DNA of 64,000 bases from JBAZOY01 sp041648505. Its GTDB lineage: Bacteria > Desulfobacterota > Syntrophia > Syntrophales > CG2-30-49-12. Every line of letters starts with the position of its first letter. The first letter of the stretch is position 1. Below the pieces are notes generated by a model that was not told the DNA's origin, ran no database searches, and was given only the letters and a program-made list of their open reading frames with translations. The stretch spans positions 1-64,000 of the forward strand of contig JBAZOY010000005.1 of assembly GCA_041648505.1 (NCBI GenBank). The letters run 5' to 3'. This document shows positions 9,094 to 18,069 of this stretch, piece by piece. Both the position numbers and the translations under genes were made by a program.

Positions 9094-10131
9094 CTACGGG
9101 AACAGCGGCAGCATATCCAGACCGGTTTCTTCGCTTATGCCGCACATGAGGTTCATATTCTGAATGGCCTGACCGGATGCGCCCTTTATGAGATTATCGA
9201 TGGTGGATATGATGATAACCCTGTTTGTTCTCTTATCGACAGCGATTCCTAAATCACAGTAGTTGGAGCCGCGAACGGAAGAAACATTGGGTAATGTCCC
9301 CTCTTTGTAAACCCTGACGAACTTTTCATCCCGGTAGAATGTCCGGTAGAGGTCGATCAAATCGGCTGCGGTCACATCTTTTTGAAGCTTTGCGTATATT
9401 GTGCTCAGGATACCTCTGGTGATGGGCAGCAGATGAGGAGTAAAGGAAATTCTTACATCATGTCCGGCAAGCAGGGAAAGCTCCTGTTCCATCTCAGGTG
9501 TGTGGCGGTGCTGGCCGATTTTATAGGCCTTAAACCCCTCTTCTATCTCGCAAAAGAGTGAACTGATCTGTGGTTCCCGTCCCGCTCCACTGGCCCCTGA
9601 TTTTGAGTCAACAATAATAGATGTGCTGTCAATCAATCTTTCTTTCAGCACCGGGGCAAGACCGAGGATAACACTGGTTGGATAACATCCTGGATTAGCA
9701 ACAAAGGTGGCTTTCTTAACGGTATTTCTGTACAGCTCCGGGATGCCGTAGACCGCCTGGCTGATAATATCCTGCGCCGTATGTCTGCCGTACCATTGTT
9801 CATAGGAACTTATATCCCGCAGGCGGAAATCCGCGCTGAGATCAACAACTTTTTTCCCGGTTTTCACAAAGAGGGGGGCGATTTTCATCGAGACGCCATG
9901 GGGAAGAGCTAAGAAGATAACGTCGGCAACGCCGGCTAAATATTCAGGAGACGCATCGGTGAAGGTCAAATCGGTTAGTCCGGCAAATATGGGATAAACA
10001 TCAGAGACAGGAACTCCTTTGAATCTTCTCGATGTCAGGGCTACAACCTCTGCCTCCGGATGGCGGAGGAGAAGCCGTAAAAGTTCCTGCCCCGTGTATC
10101 CGCTTGCCCCATATATTCCGATCTTTAACAT
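9094..10131 (-). CDS. argC: N-acetyl-gamma-glutamyl-phosphate reductase
   Basis: Catalyses the NADPH-dependent reduction of N-acetylglutamyl phosphate to the semialdehyde in arginine biosynthesis. It has 345 residues, the standard length. The Rossmann motif GASGYTGQELLRLL is at the N-terminus and the catalytic Cys lies in ANPGCYPTSVI (about residue 149). The segment GQHRHTPEMEQEL carries the conserved His. No other arg genes are in the window; ArgC beside the L13-S9 pair is an arrangement seen in several Deltaproteobacteria and Clostridia. Confidence 0.96.
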   Translation of the reverse strand: MLKIGIYGASGYTGQELLRLLLRHPEAEVVALTSRRFKGVPVSDVYPIFAGLTDLTFTDASPEYLAGVADVIFLALPHGVSMKIAPLFVKTGKKVVDLSADFRLRDISSYEQWYGRHTAQDIISQAVYGIPELYRNTVKKATFVANPGCYPTSVILGLAPVLKERLIDSTSIIVDSKSGASGAGREPQISSLFCEIEEGFKAYKIGQHRHTPEMEQELSLLAGHDVRISFTPHLLPITRGILSTIYAKLQKDVTAADLIDLYRTFYRDEKFVRVYKEGTLPNVSSVRGSNYCDLGIAVDKRTNRVIIISTIDNLIKGASGQAIQNMNLMCGISEETGLDMLPLFP

Positions 10132-10305
10132 AATTATTTTAAGTTGGAGTGACTACTACGAGCTCAGGAGTCAGAAACATGCCTTCTTTATGCTGCGAGA
10201 ATTTTTTGAGGATTTCTCAGAAGTCAGAAGCCGAAAACGTTCCAAACATTTTTTAAAATTGGTTTTAAATTTACGATGCAAAACTTACGATATGCAAACT
10301 GCTCA

Positions 10306-10698
10306 TTATCGTTTGGAAAACTGGAACCGTTTTCTCGCTCCGGGTTGCCCGTATTTTTTTCTTTCCTTGATTCGTGAATCTCTTACCAGAAATCCTGCCT
10401 TTTTGAGAACTGGCCTGAGTTCCAAATCGTATCCCACAAGGGCTTTGGATATCCCGTGTTTAATCGCACCCGCCTGCCCGGTATCGCCACCTCCACAGAC
10501 ATTAATATAAAAATCAAACTTCCCCCTTTTCCCGGTAATATCAAGGGGCTGCTGGATGAGCATTTTAATGCTCTCCCTTGTAAAATAATCATCAAAGTTT
10601 CTCTTATTTACCGTAATGAGACCAGAGCCCTCTTGCATGTACACCCTGGCGATGGCGCACTTTCTCTTTCCTGTGGCATATAAGCGTTTCTCTGTCAT
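10306..10698 (-). CDS. rpsI: 30S ribosomal protein S9
   Basis: Small-subunit ribosomal protein whose C-terminal tail reaches the P site. The N-terminus LYATGKRKCAIARVY and the C-terminal basic tail ending QPGARKRFQFSKR are typical. The longer frame opens at a TTG (10710), but ATG at 10698 has GGAG about 6 nt upstream and gives the usual 130 residues, so I take it as the start. It follows rplM in the universal L13-S9 order. Confidence 0.97.
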   Translation of the reverse strand: MTEKRLYATGKRKCAIARVYMQEGSGLITVNKRNFDDYFTRESIKMLIQQPLDITGKRGKFDFYINVCGGGDTGQAGAIKHGISKALVGYDLELRPVLKKAGFLVRDSRIKERKKYGQPGARKRFQFSKR

Positions 10699-10741
10699 AA
10701 CCATCTCCAAAAATTAGTTATCTAAGTCGTCCAACACAGAT

Positions 10742-11173
10742 TTATAGTTCGAGGATCTGCGGACATTGTGCCTGGTGACGACATTGATCACCGGCCGCAT
10801 AAATTTTGAGCTTTTTAAGCATCTTCCTCCCCATGGAGTTCTTGGGAAGCATTCCTTTGACCGCATGGCGCAGAATGTTTGTTGGCTTGGTCTGCCGCAT
10901 CTTTTCCGCAGACGTTTCTTTCAACCCCCCGGGATAGCCGGAATGATGGTAGTAGAACTTGTCCGTTAATTTTTTACCGGTTAGGATAAGTTTCCCCGCA
11001 TTGACGACGATAATAAAATCTCCGGTATCCATGTGGGGTGTATAGATGGGTTTGTGCTTGCCTCGTAACCGTCTTGCTATTTCAGTGGCGAGCCTTCCTA
11101 AAACCTTACCCTCGGCATCAATGAGATACCAATCTCTGCGAATGTCCTTTTCTTTTGCACTATATGTTTTCAT
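10742..11173 (-). CDS. rplM: 50S ribosomal protein L13
   Basis: Early-assembly large-subunit protein of 143 residues, normal length. Characteristic stretches are WYLIDAEGKVLGRLATEIA, HMDTGDFIIVVNAGK and HHSGYPGG. The final residues after KKLKIYAAGD differ from the usual PHAAQ ending but the tail is short and intact. It is directly preceded by a strong promoter (see 11210-11237) and followed by rpsI. Confidence 0.97.
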   Translation of the reverse strand: MKTYSAKEKDIRRDWYLIDAEGKVLGRLATEIARRLRGKHKPIYTPHMDTGDFIIVVNAGKLILTGKKLTDKFYYHHSGYPGGLKETSAEKMRQTKPTNILRHAVKGMLPKNSMGRKMLKKLKIYAAGDQCRHQAQCPQILEL

Positions 11174-11209
11174 ATGACCACCAATATTTCCAGAAATTTA
11201 AATGGAAAG

Positions 11210-11237
11210 TCTATATTAATTATATGATGCTTGTCAA
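11210..11237 (-). promoter_or_regulatory. Sigma-70-type promoter for rplM-rpsI
   Basis: Reading the - strand, a consensus -35 TTGACA (11232-11237) is followed by a 16-nt spacer and -10 TATAGA (11210-11215). That puts the transcription start about 30 nt before the rplM ATG. The promoter lies between lptD and rplM, so the ribosomal genes can be transcribed independently of the upstream operon. Confidence 0.65.
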
Positions 11238-11260
11238 GGAAAAACCATCCATATATGTTG

Positions 11261-13516
11261 CTATCTTCCACTTCCACCAAAACCGTACAGTGAAAAAGAC
11301 ATCATAAACCGCCGGTCATTTTCATTGTCGGAATAGCTGAACTCAATGTTCCAGCACTGTCTGCGATAATTGAAGCCGTAGGTCTTTTCGATGTATTTAG
11401 CATCAAAATTATTTTTTCTCACTAAGTATGTCATGCCCAGAGAATTCGTTATCAGAGCCTTCAGATAAAGATTGATCTCTTCCACAGCATCCTGTGTGTA
11501 ACGGTATCCCAGAATAGCCGAGTCACCTCGCCGATCTTTAAGATCCAAATCATAATTAGTCTGTTTCCAATCTCCCGAATTAACACTGAATATGTTACGT
11601 CCCCGCAAGGAAATATAATCTAAAGGCATACAATCAAATTCCACGTTAAGATCGCCAAAGGGTCTTCTCTCTTCTTCCGGACTTATCACTTCCCGTCTTG
11701 CTTCCGTGATGTCATAGGTCTGGGCCAGTTTGAGGCGTAGAAGTTCCCGGTAACTTATCTTTCCGTTTTCTCCCTTTATCTTTGCTGTAAAAGTGTTAAT
11801 CAGGGCATAGCCTAAATTGTTTTCTTCGTTAGTTTCGGTCACAAAAGCGGGATGGTTATCCTGATCAATATGAGCCACATAGGAATAAGTCAATTCCGGT
11901 TTTATGTCGTGTCTTATTTTTTCTATTGTCTTGCCGCCCACATCAAAGATGCGATGTATTCCGGTGGTGAGGGTCACACCGGCGTTGTATATTTTATAGC
12001 TGCCGTGATCATCACTATTATTATCATTTTCAGAGTTGTTGTCATCCCGGCTCCAAAACGTTCCTTTTACCCCCATTTCCGGTATTAGCTGGAGATATTC
12101 TCCCAGGTTAAAGGGGAGGGAGAGGGTCGGCTGAATATCGTAGAGGTGTCCTTTTTCTCCCTCAGTCCGGTAATAGTAGTCATAGGAAGTATCGAGTTCA
12201 AAATTAAGAGAGGTGCCGAAAAGTGGTTGTTTTATACCGGTGAGCCGGATTTCGGGATATTTTTGCCATGTTGAATCGTTTGAGGCGCTTCTGAAATCAT
12301 CGGTGTAACTTACGAGACTTGTAAGGTTATACAGCTTCCAGTTCTTGACCAGGCGCGCTGTTGAATTCAGCGATCCAAGAGATTCATCACCTACAAAGGG
12401 GACTCTTTTGAAACGCTCTGTTTCATTTTGCGAATAGTTGTCAAGATAATAATTAGATGAAGAAAAATCCTTAAAATACCAATTATCGGAAACCTTAGCA
12501 ATATCAAGCCTTAGATAGAAATCTTGACTGAAAAAAGTTTCATGGTTTAAATAAAATGACCACCTTTTCTGGTCAGATGTCCAATCTCTGCTGATGTTCC
12601 CCCATGTTTCAGCTACTTGTTTGGTGTCATTCAGGAAATCACCATAAAAGGTGCCGAATGAGTTTTTACCCATAATATAACGGAGTTCTACCCCCTCTTT
12701 CCATCCCCTCTTCTCCATATAACGCTGATAGAAGGTTGCGTCTTTGTTCTCCGAAATTGCCCAGTAAAAAGGGATCTCGATGTCCAGGCCATGCCTGTCC
12801 CTGGAGTAAGCAATTTTGGGGGAAAGAAAACCGGATTGTCGGGTTGTTTTTGCGGGAAATATCATGTAGGGAAGGTAAAAGATCGGGATATCTTTTATGA
12901 GGAACTTACCGTGTTTCAAGGTGCCATAACCATCAATTGTCACGTTTAGCTCCTTGGCCGTAAATTGCCAATCCGGTGAATCTCCGTCGCAGGTAGTTAC
13001 TGCAGCCTCTTTTATATGGTAGGTATCTTCGGATTTCCTCTCTATTTTTTTGCCGCTAATATAGAAATGATTCCTGTCGATGAACAATTTTCCCGTGTAA
13101 ACAATTCCTGTCTTGGTAGCGATGTCGAATATTATTTCATCACCCTCAAGAATATCACCTTCAGTCTTCATTAGAACATGTCCCTGGGCCAAGGCGCTAT
13201 TTGTGGTCTTATTTAGTACTACGGAATCTGCCGTCAGGATGCCTTCGGTAAAAGTGATGACCACGTTACCCTCTGCATGATAGGTGTCTTCATCTCTGTC
13301 ATAGGTGATGCTTTTGGCCTCAATATCAACAGGTCCTTTTGGGGCCTCGTTCTTCTCCATGGCGAATGAGATATAAGGGAAAAGAAATGAAATAAACAGG
13401 AGCGAAAGGTATAACCCTTTATATAATCCTGCCCTGAAACCGGTGATAAGGAATGCCTTCTTCAGAATGAGATCCGGACAATAGTAAAGGCTTCTACTTT
13501 TTTGGATTGGAACCAC
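11261..13516 (-). CDS. lptD: LPS-assembly outer membrane protein LptD
   Basis: Outer-membrane beta-barrel that inserts lipopolysaccharide with LptE. It has 751 residues. An N-terminal hydrophobic segment (GLYLSLLFISFLFPYIS) serves as signal peptide. It is followed by an OstA/LptA-like jellyroll (VDIEAKSITYDRDEDTYHAE) and then a long barrel rich in aromatic alternating strands, ending in an aromatic/Gly strand (MMSFSLYGFGGSGR). The conserved block GFLSPKIAYSRDRHGLDIEIPFYW marks the start of the barrel. The called start is GTG; the exact start upstream of the signal peptide is uncertain. It starts 5 bp after folC and implies an LPS-bearing cell. Confidence 0.9.
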   Translation of the reverse strand: MVPIQKSRSLYYCPDLILKKAFLITGFRAGLYKGLYLSLLFISFLFPYISFAMEKNEAPKGPVDIEAKSITYDRDEDTYHAEGNVVITFTEGILTADSVVLNKTTNSALAQGHVLMKTEGDILEGDEIIFDIATKTGIVYTGKLFIDRNHFYISGKKIERKSEDTYHIKEAAVTTCDGDSPDWQFTAKELNVTIDGYGTLKHGKFLIKDIPIFYLPYMIFPAKTTRQSGFLSPKIAYSRDRHGLDIEIPFYWAISENKDATFYQRYMEKRGWKEGVELRYIMGKNSFGTFYGDFLNDTKQVAETWGNISRDWTSDQKRWSFYLNHETFFSQDFYLRLDIAKVSDNWYFKDFSSSNYYLDNYSQNETERFKRVPFVGDESLGSLNSTARLVKNWKLYNLTSLVSYTDDFRSASNDSTWQKYPEIRLTGIKQPLFGTSLNFELDTSYDYYYRTEGEKGHLYDIQPTLSLPFNLGEYLQLIPEMGVKGTFWSRDDNNSENDNNSDDHGSYKIYNAGVTLTTGIHRIFDVGGKTIEKIRHDIKPELTYSYVAHIDQDNHPAFVTETNEENNLGYALINTFTAKIKGENGKISYRELLRLKLAQTYDITEARREVISPEEERRPFGDLNVEFDCMPLDYISLRGRNIFSVNSGDWKQTNYDLDLKDRRGDSAILGYRYTQDAVEEINLYLKALITNSLGMTYLVRKNNFDAKYIEKTYGFNYRRQCWNIEFSYSDNENDRRFMMSFSLYGFGGSGR

Positions 13517-13521
13517 GGCGC

Positions 13522-14787
13522 TTACCTCAAGATTCTAGTAAATACCTGTTTTATCTCTCCTATAAGGTAAATTGAACCTGTGGCACAGATTAGATCCTCT
13601 TTATCAGCCACGGCCAGAGCTCGCTGAAGTGCCTCAGATGGTTTCTCAACAATCTCTACCTGGTTTTTGTACTGTTTTACAACCGCAGCGACTTCTTGGG
13701 GGGGGACGGCCCTGTCTATATTCGGTCTTGTGATAATAAGTTTGTCTGCAAGGAAGACCAGTTTTTTCAGCATGGCTCTGTAGTCTTTATCGTTGAGTGC
13801 TCCGAAAATGAGGATCAAATTTTTATAGGAAAATGATTCTCTTAAGGCGCGGCAGAGGACGGAGACCCCCGCTGGATTATGCGCTCCATCGACAATCAAC
13901 ATTGGTGCATGCTGAAGTATCTCCAATCGTCCTTCCCACAGGGTATTCTGCATGCCTCTGGCGATGGCATTTTCATCAACAGAAAAACCTCTTGCTGCTA
14001 TAAGCTCAAGGGTACCAAGAGCCAGGGCGGCATTGTCCATCTGATGCTTTCCGATCAGGGGACAGGAGAGGTTATGGTAAGTCCTTGCTGTTCCCCGGTA
14101 TGAAAAAGTATGGTTACAATACTTCCTGATTTTTATGTCTCTTCCAAGTAAGTATAGCTTTGCCTTCCTCTTACAACAGATATCCTCTAGGACCTTAATG
14201 ACCGATTTTTGTTTTGCCGCGCTGATGCACAATCCACCATCCTTGATGATACCGGCCTTTTCATAGGCGATGTCTTTCAGATTATTTCCCAGATATTCCC
14301 TGTGCTCCAGAGAGATATTGGATATGACGGATACCGCCGGTATAACCATGTTAGTCGCATCCAGCCTTCCACCCATGCCTACTTCCAGAACAGCTATATC
14401 CACATTTTCCCGATAAAAATAGAGGAAGGCCACCGCTGTGAGAAATTCAAAGTAGGTTACATCTCCCGGGAGATTTTTTTTCACTTCATCTATTATTTCT
14501 CCCATTGTTTCCCGGGAGATCATATTGTCGTTGATCCTTATCCGCTCTCTCACATCTATCAGGTGAGGAGATGTGTAAAGACCGACTCTAAACCCTCCCT
14601 GACGCAAAATCGAGGCCGTCATCGCCGCAATGGAGCCTTTGCCATTTGTTCCAGCGATTAAAATGGTTTCATATTTTCGCTGGGGATTATTCAATCTTTC
14701 GAGAAGTCGGGAAATGGGGCCAAGGCCCAGACGGATAACTGTGCTGCTTAGTCCAGAGAGATATTCAAGGCTTTCTTGAGGTGTCAT
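13522..14787 (-). CDS. folC: Folylpolyglutamate synthase / dihydrofolate synthase
   Basis: Adds glutamate to dihydropteroate and folates. It has 421 residues. The Mur-ligase-type P-loop is GTNGKGSIAAM (about residue 46) and the second signature is VDGAHNPAGV. First gene of the housekeeping run, with a good promoter about 100 nt upstream and a perfect 15-bp palindrome in its leader. The downstream lptD starts 5 bp after its stop. Confidence 0.95.
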   Translation of the reverse strand: MTPQESLEYLSGLSSTVIRLGLGPISRLLERLNNPQRKYETILIAGTNGKGSIAAMTASILRQGGFRVGLYTSPHLIDVRERIRINDNMISRETMGEIIDEVKKNLPGDVTYFEFLTAVAFLYFYRENVDIAVLEVGMGGRLDATNMVIPAVSVISNISLEHREYLGNNLKDIAYEKAGIIKDGGLCISAAKQKSVIKVLEDICCKRKAKLYLLGRDIKIRKYCNHTFSYRGTARTYHNLSCPLIGKHQMDNAALALGTLELIAARGFSVDENAIARGMQNTLWEGRLEILQHAPMLIVDGAHNPAGVSVLCRALRESFSYKNLILIFGALNDKDYRAMLKKLVFLADKLIITRPNIDRAVPPQEVAAVVKQYKNQVEIVEKPSEALQRALAVADKEDLICATGSIYLIGEIKQVFTRILR

Positions 14788-14855
14788 CTAATTTATGTAA
14801 GGTATATTGTTCATTAAAATATGATCAATTTAGTGTCTGGCAATAATATTGAAGT

Positions 14856-14870
14856 TTAACGGTCCGTTAA
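14856..14870. promoter_or_regulatory. Perfect palindrome TTAACGGTCCGTTAA in the folC leader (candidate operator)
   Basis: Two perfect 7-bp arms around a single central base, lying about 20-35 nt downstream of the predicted transcription start of the folC operon. The shape fits a dimeric repressor site. No regulator is encoded next to it, so the binding protein is unknown. It could also be chance in AT-rich DNA. Confidence 0.4.
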
Positions 14871-14898
14871 TTTTTCTTTCACTTCCTGGAACCAAGTT

Positions 14899-14927
14899 TA
14901 TATATCTTTTGTAGTATTATATGTCAA
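14899..14927 (-). promoter_or_regulatory. Sigma-70-type promoter for the folC operon
   Basis: On the - strand, -35 TTGACA (14922-14927) and -10 TATATA (14899-14904) are 17 nt apart, the optimal spacing. The start of transcription would be about 14891, giving a ~100-nt leader before folC that contains the palindrome at 14856-14870. Confidence 0.6.
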
Positions 14928-14962
14928 TGCATTTCGGTAAACCACTGCAAACGGCCGAATTA

Positions 14963-15180
14963 TTACGGAAACCAAGACCATACTTCGATCGTGATAAAAC
15001 GAACAGTCGGCTTTGTAAAGGCGATAATTAGAGGTTCCCGGTTCCTCTCAATTTTAGCTTCACCTGTCATGTAAGGTCTGAGTTCCATTTTGGGGAGAGA
15101 GCCGCCTGGTGGTGGATCATGATATTGGCCCTGAATCTCAATAACGCCATGAAACTGCCGGCTTTGGGGAAGTTGTAGAC
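14963..15180 (-). pseudogene. Remnant: C-terminal end of a HlyD/M50-type membrane fusion protein
   Basis: The last ~40 codons of a 184-codon frame match, without gaps, the C-terminus of the intact M50/HlyD fusion ending at 27089. Shared positions include L..MTG.AKI, then P, RF and the terminal EVWSW.P; I count 16 identities in 39. Upstream of about 15180 the frame no longer resembles an adaptor and contains no membrane or coiled-coil part, so only the tail of the gene survives. It has no start, promoter or partners. It lies 12 kb from its intact relative, just before the core folC operon, and suggests that a second copy or a larger former cluster was lost by deletion. The 5' limit is approximate. 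Confidence 0.6.
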
Positions 15181-15530
15181 GTCCAAAAGGATGAAGGCGA
15201 TCAGATTCACTCATTAATATACCGGGGCGGATTGCGTTCATTTTACACTTTACAGACCATAGAAATGGCACCATTGGAGCGAGATATAACCACATAGCTC
15301 TTCTTAAGGCAAAATGACCCGGGGTACAGGCAACAAATACTACTGAAAAGCGGAAAAAGCAGCCTACGCAAAATTTGGTGGTGAATTTGGGGGGCCAATA
15401 TTCCATTGACACACAAGGTCGTTCTTCGTATACTCCCGCCGTGAAAACGTAATATCTTATCAATTTCAATTCAATGCACCGTCGCTGAGGGTACCCCCGG
15501 CCGTTTGCCACACACAAGTCAGTTGCCAGA
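15181..15530. other. Stretch without a supported gene
   Basis: About 350 bp between the HlyD-like remnant and the protease terminator. A - strand frame runs through it (up to 15517), but its sequence resembles no family I know and has no ribosome binding site; I treat it as degraded DNA. Confidence 0.35.
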
Positions 15531-15532
15531 TC

Positions 15533-15562
15533 AAAAAAAATGGGCCGCCCAAGAGGCAGCCC
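15533..15562 (-). terminator. Rho-independent terminator of the protease gene
   Basis: On the - strand an 8-bp stem GGGCTGCC/GGCGGCCC (one G-U pair) with a 5-nt loop is followed by A and a run of eight T. It lies 25 bp after the stop of the protease frame at 15587 and is the clearest terminator in the window. Confidence 0.75.
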
Positions 15563-15586
15563 CTGATTCTGTATTCATCTGTGGAG

Positions 15587-16677
15587 TTAGCGGGCAGTGA
15601 ACTCTCCGCTCTCAATGATTCGGACCGGAATCCCTTCCAAACTTGCCGGTATCCTTTTAAGCGATTGGGAAGAGAGGTTTTTCTCGGTGTGGACGATAAA
15701 CCCAAGGTCTTTCCCATCTGCTGTCTGGCCGATGCCTATCCCCACAACTCCGCGGATTTGCAGGAGTTTACCTTCGTGTCTGGTCTGGATCTCCGCGAGG
15801 GGAGCGACCTGCGGATCAGCATCAGGTCCCTGGATCTCCTCCTCCATGCTGTTTTCCTCCGTAGCAGCGGCAATCGTGGCATGAATGGATACGCCGAGTT
15901 GGGAAAGCACGTAAGCAATGGGATTTCCGATGGTGCCCTTACTGCTGCCGGCAAAGAGCAGTGCTACCGGTTTTTTCGTTGCCGCATCCAAGATCACTGA
16001 GCCGGAGTCTCCGGAGTCTGAAAAAGTGCCCGGGGTGATGGACACCTGTTTCTTGAACGTCGCAGTCCCGCAAGAAGAGCCGTAATTGACTCTGACCGTC
16101 ATGTTTACCGCTACAATCGTTCCGGTGGTGACCCCGGTCGTTCTGCCACTTTTTATAACTCCCATACCCACAGCCGCTGTGCCAGCCGTTGAAGCAGGCG
16201 CGCCAATGCCCAGAATCGTCGTGCCCGACAGAGTCAGGTCAGTCTCTGAAATGGCGGCATCCACCGTGTTAAACTTAAGGCGCTTGAAACTTAGGGGCAC
16301 ATAGCCTGCGCGGCCACTCCCACCTTATAATTGAGGTCGTTTCCAGGGTCATTGCCGATGTCGAGGGTGCCGGGCTGGAGAGTCCATGTTTGTCCCAGTA
16401 CGGCAGTGTTGGGGCAGAGATTCGGGCCCTTCGAGCCCAACACATGGTTGTTACTCAGAATGTACAATATACTAGGATCGCTGGTTTTGTGGACCAGCAT
16501 GCCGGCCGTGCCCGCATAGGTATAGGGCAGGCTCGGGGTGTTGCCCACCGATACTCCCATAGGAATGGGTCTGGGAAACCAGTCCGTAGGAGCCGTGGCG
16601 GCCGCCGCCGATGCTGCGATACAAACTGCCGCGATGGCAACAAGCATTCGCCACTTCCAAACGTTTATTCTCGTCAT
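15587..16677 (-). pseudogene. Secreted trypsin-like serine protease, frameshifted
   Basis: Two frames together make one protease. The upstream frame (16677 to 16291, 128 codons) has a signal peptide (MLVAIAAVCIAASAAAA) and the His motif SNNHVLG, and ends in a premature stop after AAQAMCP. The downstream frame (from about 16300, 237 codons) continues with the Asp motif NTVDAAIS and the Ser motif SDSGDSGSVI. All three catalytic residues of the S1 triad are therefore present but split by a frame change near 16291-16300. After the protease domain comes a segment with VVGIGIGQTADGKDLG, a type of module usually found before such protease domains rather than behind them. A real mutation and a sequencing error are equally possible. 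The strong terminator at 15533-15562 closes the gene. Confidence 0.7.
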
Positions 16678-16865
16678 GTGCTTCCTCCTTTTTTAAATTC
16701 TTTTTGAAGTTGCTTATCAACAGGCTTTACGCATTAAATTAGACCGTAGGTGTGTGTCGTGAAAATGAGTATACTATAAAAAATTCTTGGAACTTGCCGA
16801 CTTTTCGGCATACATGGAAGTTGCAAAAACCATGAAAGCAGATTAGTTAGAGAATCCGGCTAAAC

Positions 16866-17855
16866 TTATTGAAGTTGATTAATAAATAACATAATCAAGT
16901 CCCGCATTTTCTGTCCCGATTGAGTTTCAAGCGAGCCAATAGTGTGGGCACCAAGAAGTACTTCTTGCAGCTTAAGGCGGCCATTACAGTTATTCCAGGT
17001 AGCTATGACCCCATTGCTTATACCGTCTGCAAGGACAGGCGCTTCATTACACATAAGGGGACTGCGAATCAATTGTTGACTACTCCATTCGCCTATGAAT
17101 ATTGTTGATATTGGGTCCACATAGGCTGGCGAATTTGTCGAATTTATCATAGAAGGTGAGAGTGTCCACGTTGGCTTATCCCAATTACCGGCAACCTGCA
17201 GTACATTGTCCTGTCCGCCTACAATACCATAATAAGGCTTGGTTATCCCGGGTTTGCAAGGTGTAGAACCCGAAGGAAGATAATAACTCGACGCAGGACC
17301 CGACAAGGAAATATATGCCTTGAAAGTGTCAGGAGACTCGCACCAGAATCTGTTAACCATCATGCCTCCGTTCGAGTGGCCTGCGAGATATATGTCGGAG
17401 ATGCCGTATTGGCTCTTGATATAACCGGCGAGCGACTGCAGAAAGGCGGTGTCATCCTCACCAGACACCATTACATGGTTATCCCAGGTGTAGGCTGATG
17501 GCGCCGCTGGAATTGCTTGTCCCTGGGGGAACACGGCAAGAATCTTGTTTGTATTTAACCAAGCCCAGTTAACACTCGCGGTTGTCGGCGGCTCGTCAAC
17601 CAGGTTAAGCCCCAGTTCAAATGCGAATTCATATTTCAGCCCGCCGCCTCCATGCAGAAACACAACAGCCTTGTTTGCAGCAGAGGTATTATAAATATCA
17701 ATCTGATGAGGAAATCCGGCCAATTTCAGATCGCTTTCCACTTTAACTGCTGGCGTGGGCGGATTGGTAGTCACCGAGCTTTCTCCTCCGCCGCCACACG
17801 ATACAATAAATATGATGAGAAAAAACAGGATGAAGCTTATTTTAGAATATTTCAC
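16866..17855 (-). CDS. Lipoprotein esterase of the PHB-depolymerase/LpqC type
   Basis: Alpha/beta-hydrolase predicted to sit as a lipoprotein in the envelope. The N-terminal hydrophobic stretch ends in the lipobox FIVSCGGGG. The oxyanion region is VVFLHGGGG, the nucleophile elbow is GHSNGGMM, and the catalytic His is likely in LGAHTIG near the C-terminus. The ATG at 17885 is possible, but GTG at 17855 has AAGAAGGGGG at suitable distance and gives the better signal peptide. It is one of three LpqC-like esterases within 9 kb. The substrate is unknown: short polyesters, feruloyl esters and lipid esters are all known for the family. Confidence 0.75.
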   Translation of the reverse strand: MKYSKISFILFFLIIFIVSCGGGGESSVTTNPPTPAVKVESDLKLAGFPHQIDIYNTSAANKAVVFLHGGGGLKYEFAFELGLNLVDEPPTTASVNWAWLNTNKILAVFPQGQAIPAAPSAYTWDNHVMVSGEDDTAFLQSLAGYIKSQYGISDIYLAGHSNGGMMVNRFWCESPDTFKAYISLSGPASSYYLPSGSTPCKPGITKPYYGIVGGQDNVLQVAGNWDKPTWTLSPSMINSTNSPAYVDPISTIFIGEWSSQQLIRSPLMCNEAPVLADGISNGVIATWNNCNGRLKLQEVLLGAHTIGSLETQSGQKMRDLIMLFINQLQ

Positions 17856-18069
17856 TGTCGTATATCCCCCTTCTTTACATAACACTATACATTCTCATAG
17901 AGAATTATGTTCCCAATGATGCCCTCTGTGCCAATATAAGTGAGACACTTCCCCCCCCCCAATAGTTTAGCTGATCTTTGACACTTGCCAAAAATAGTAC
18001 TGTTATTGTAGGTAGATAAGTGCCATGAAAAAGTTCTTGGCACCACAAATCGTTTTTTGAAAACAGATC

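Noticed and set aside
14963..15517. A full 184-codon gene on the - strand
   Set aside because: Only the last ~40 codons resemble a known protein; the first two thirds look random, so it was recorded as a remnant only.
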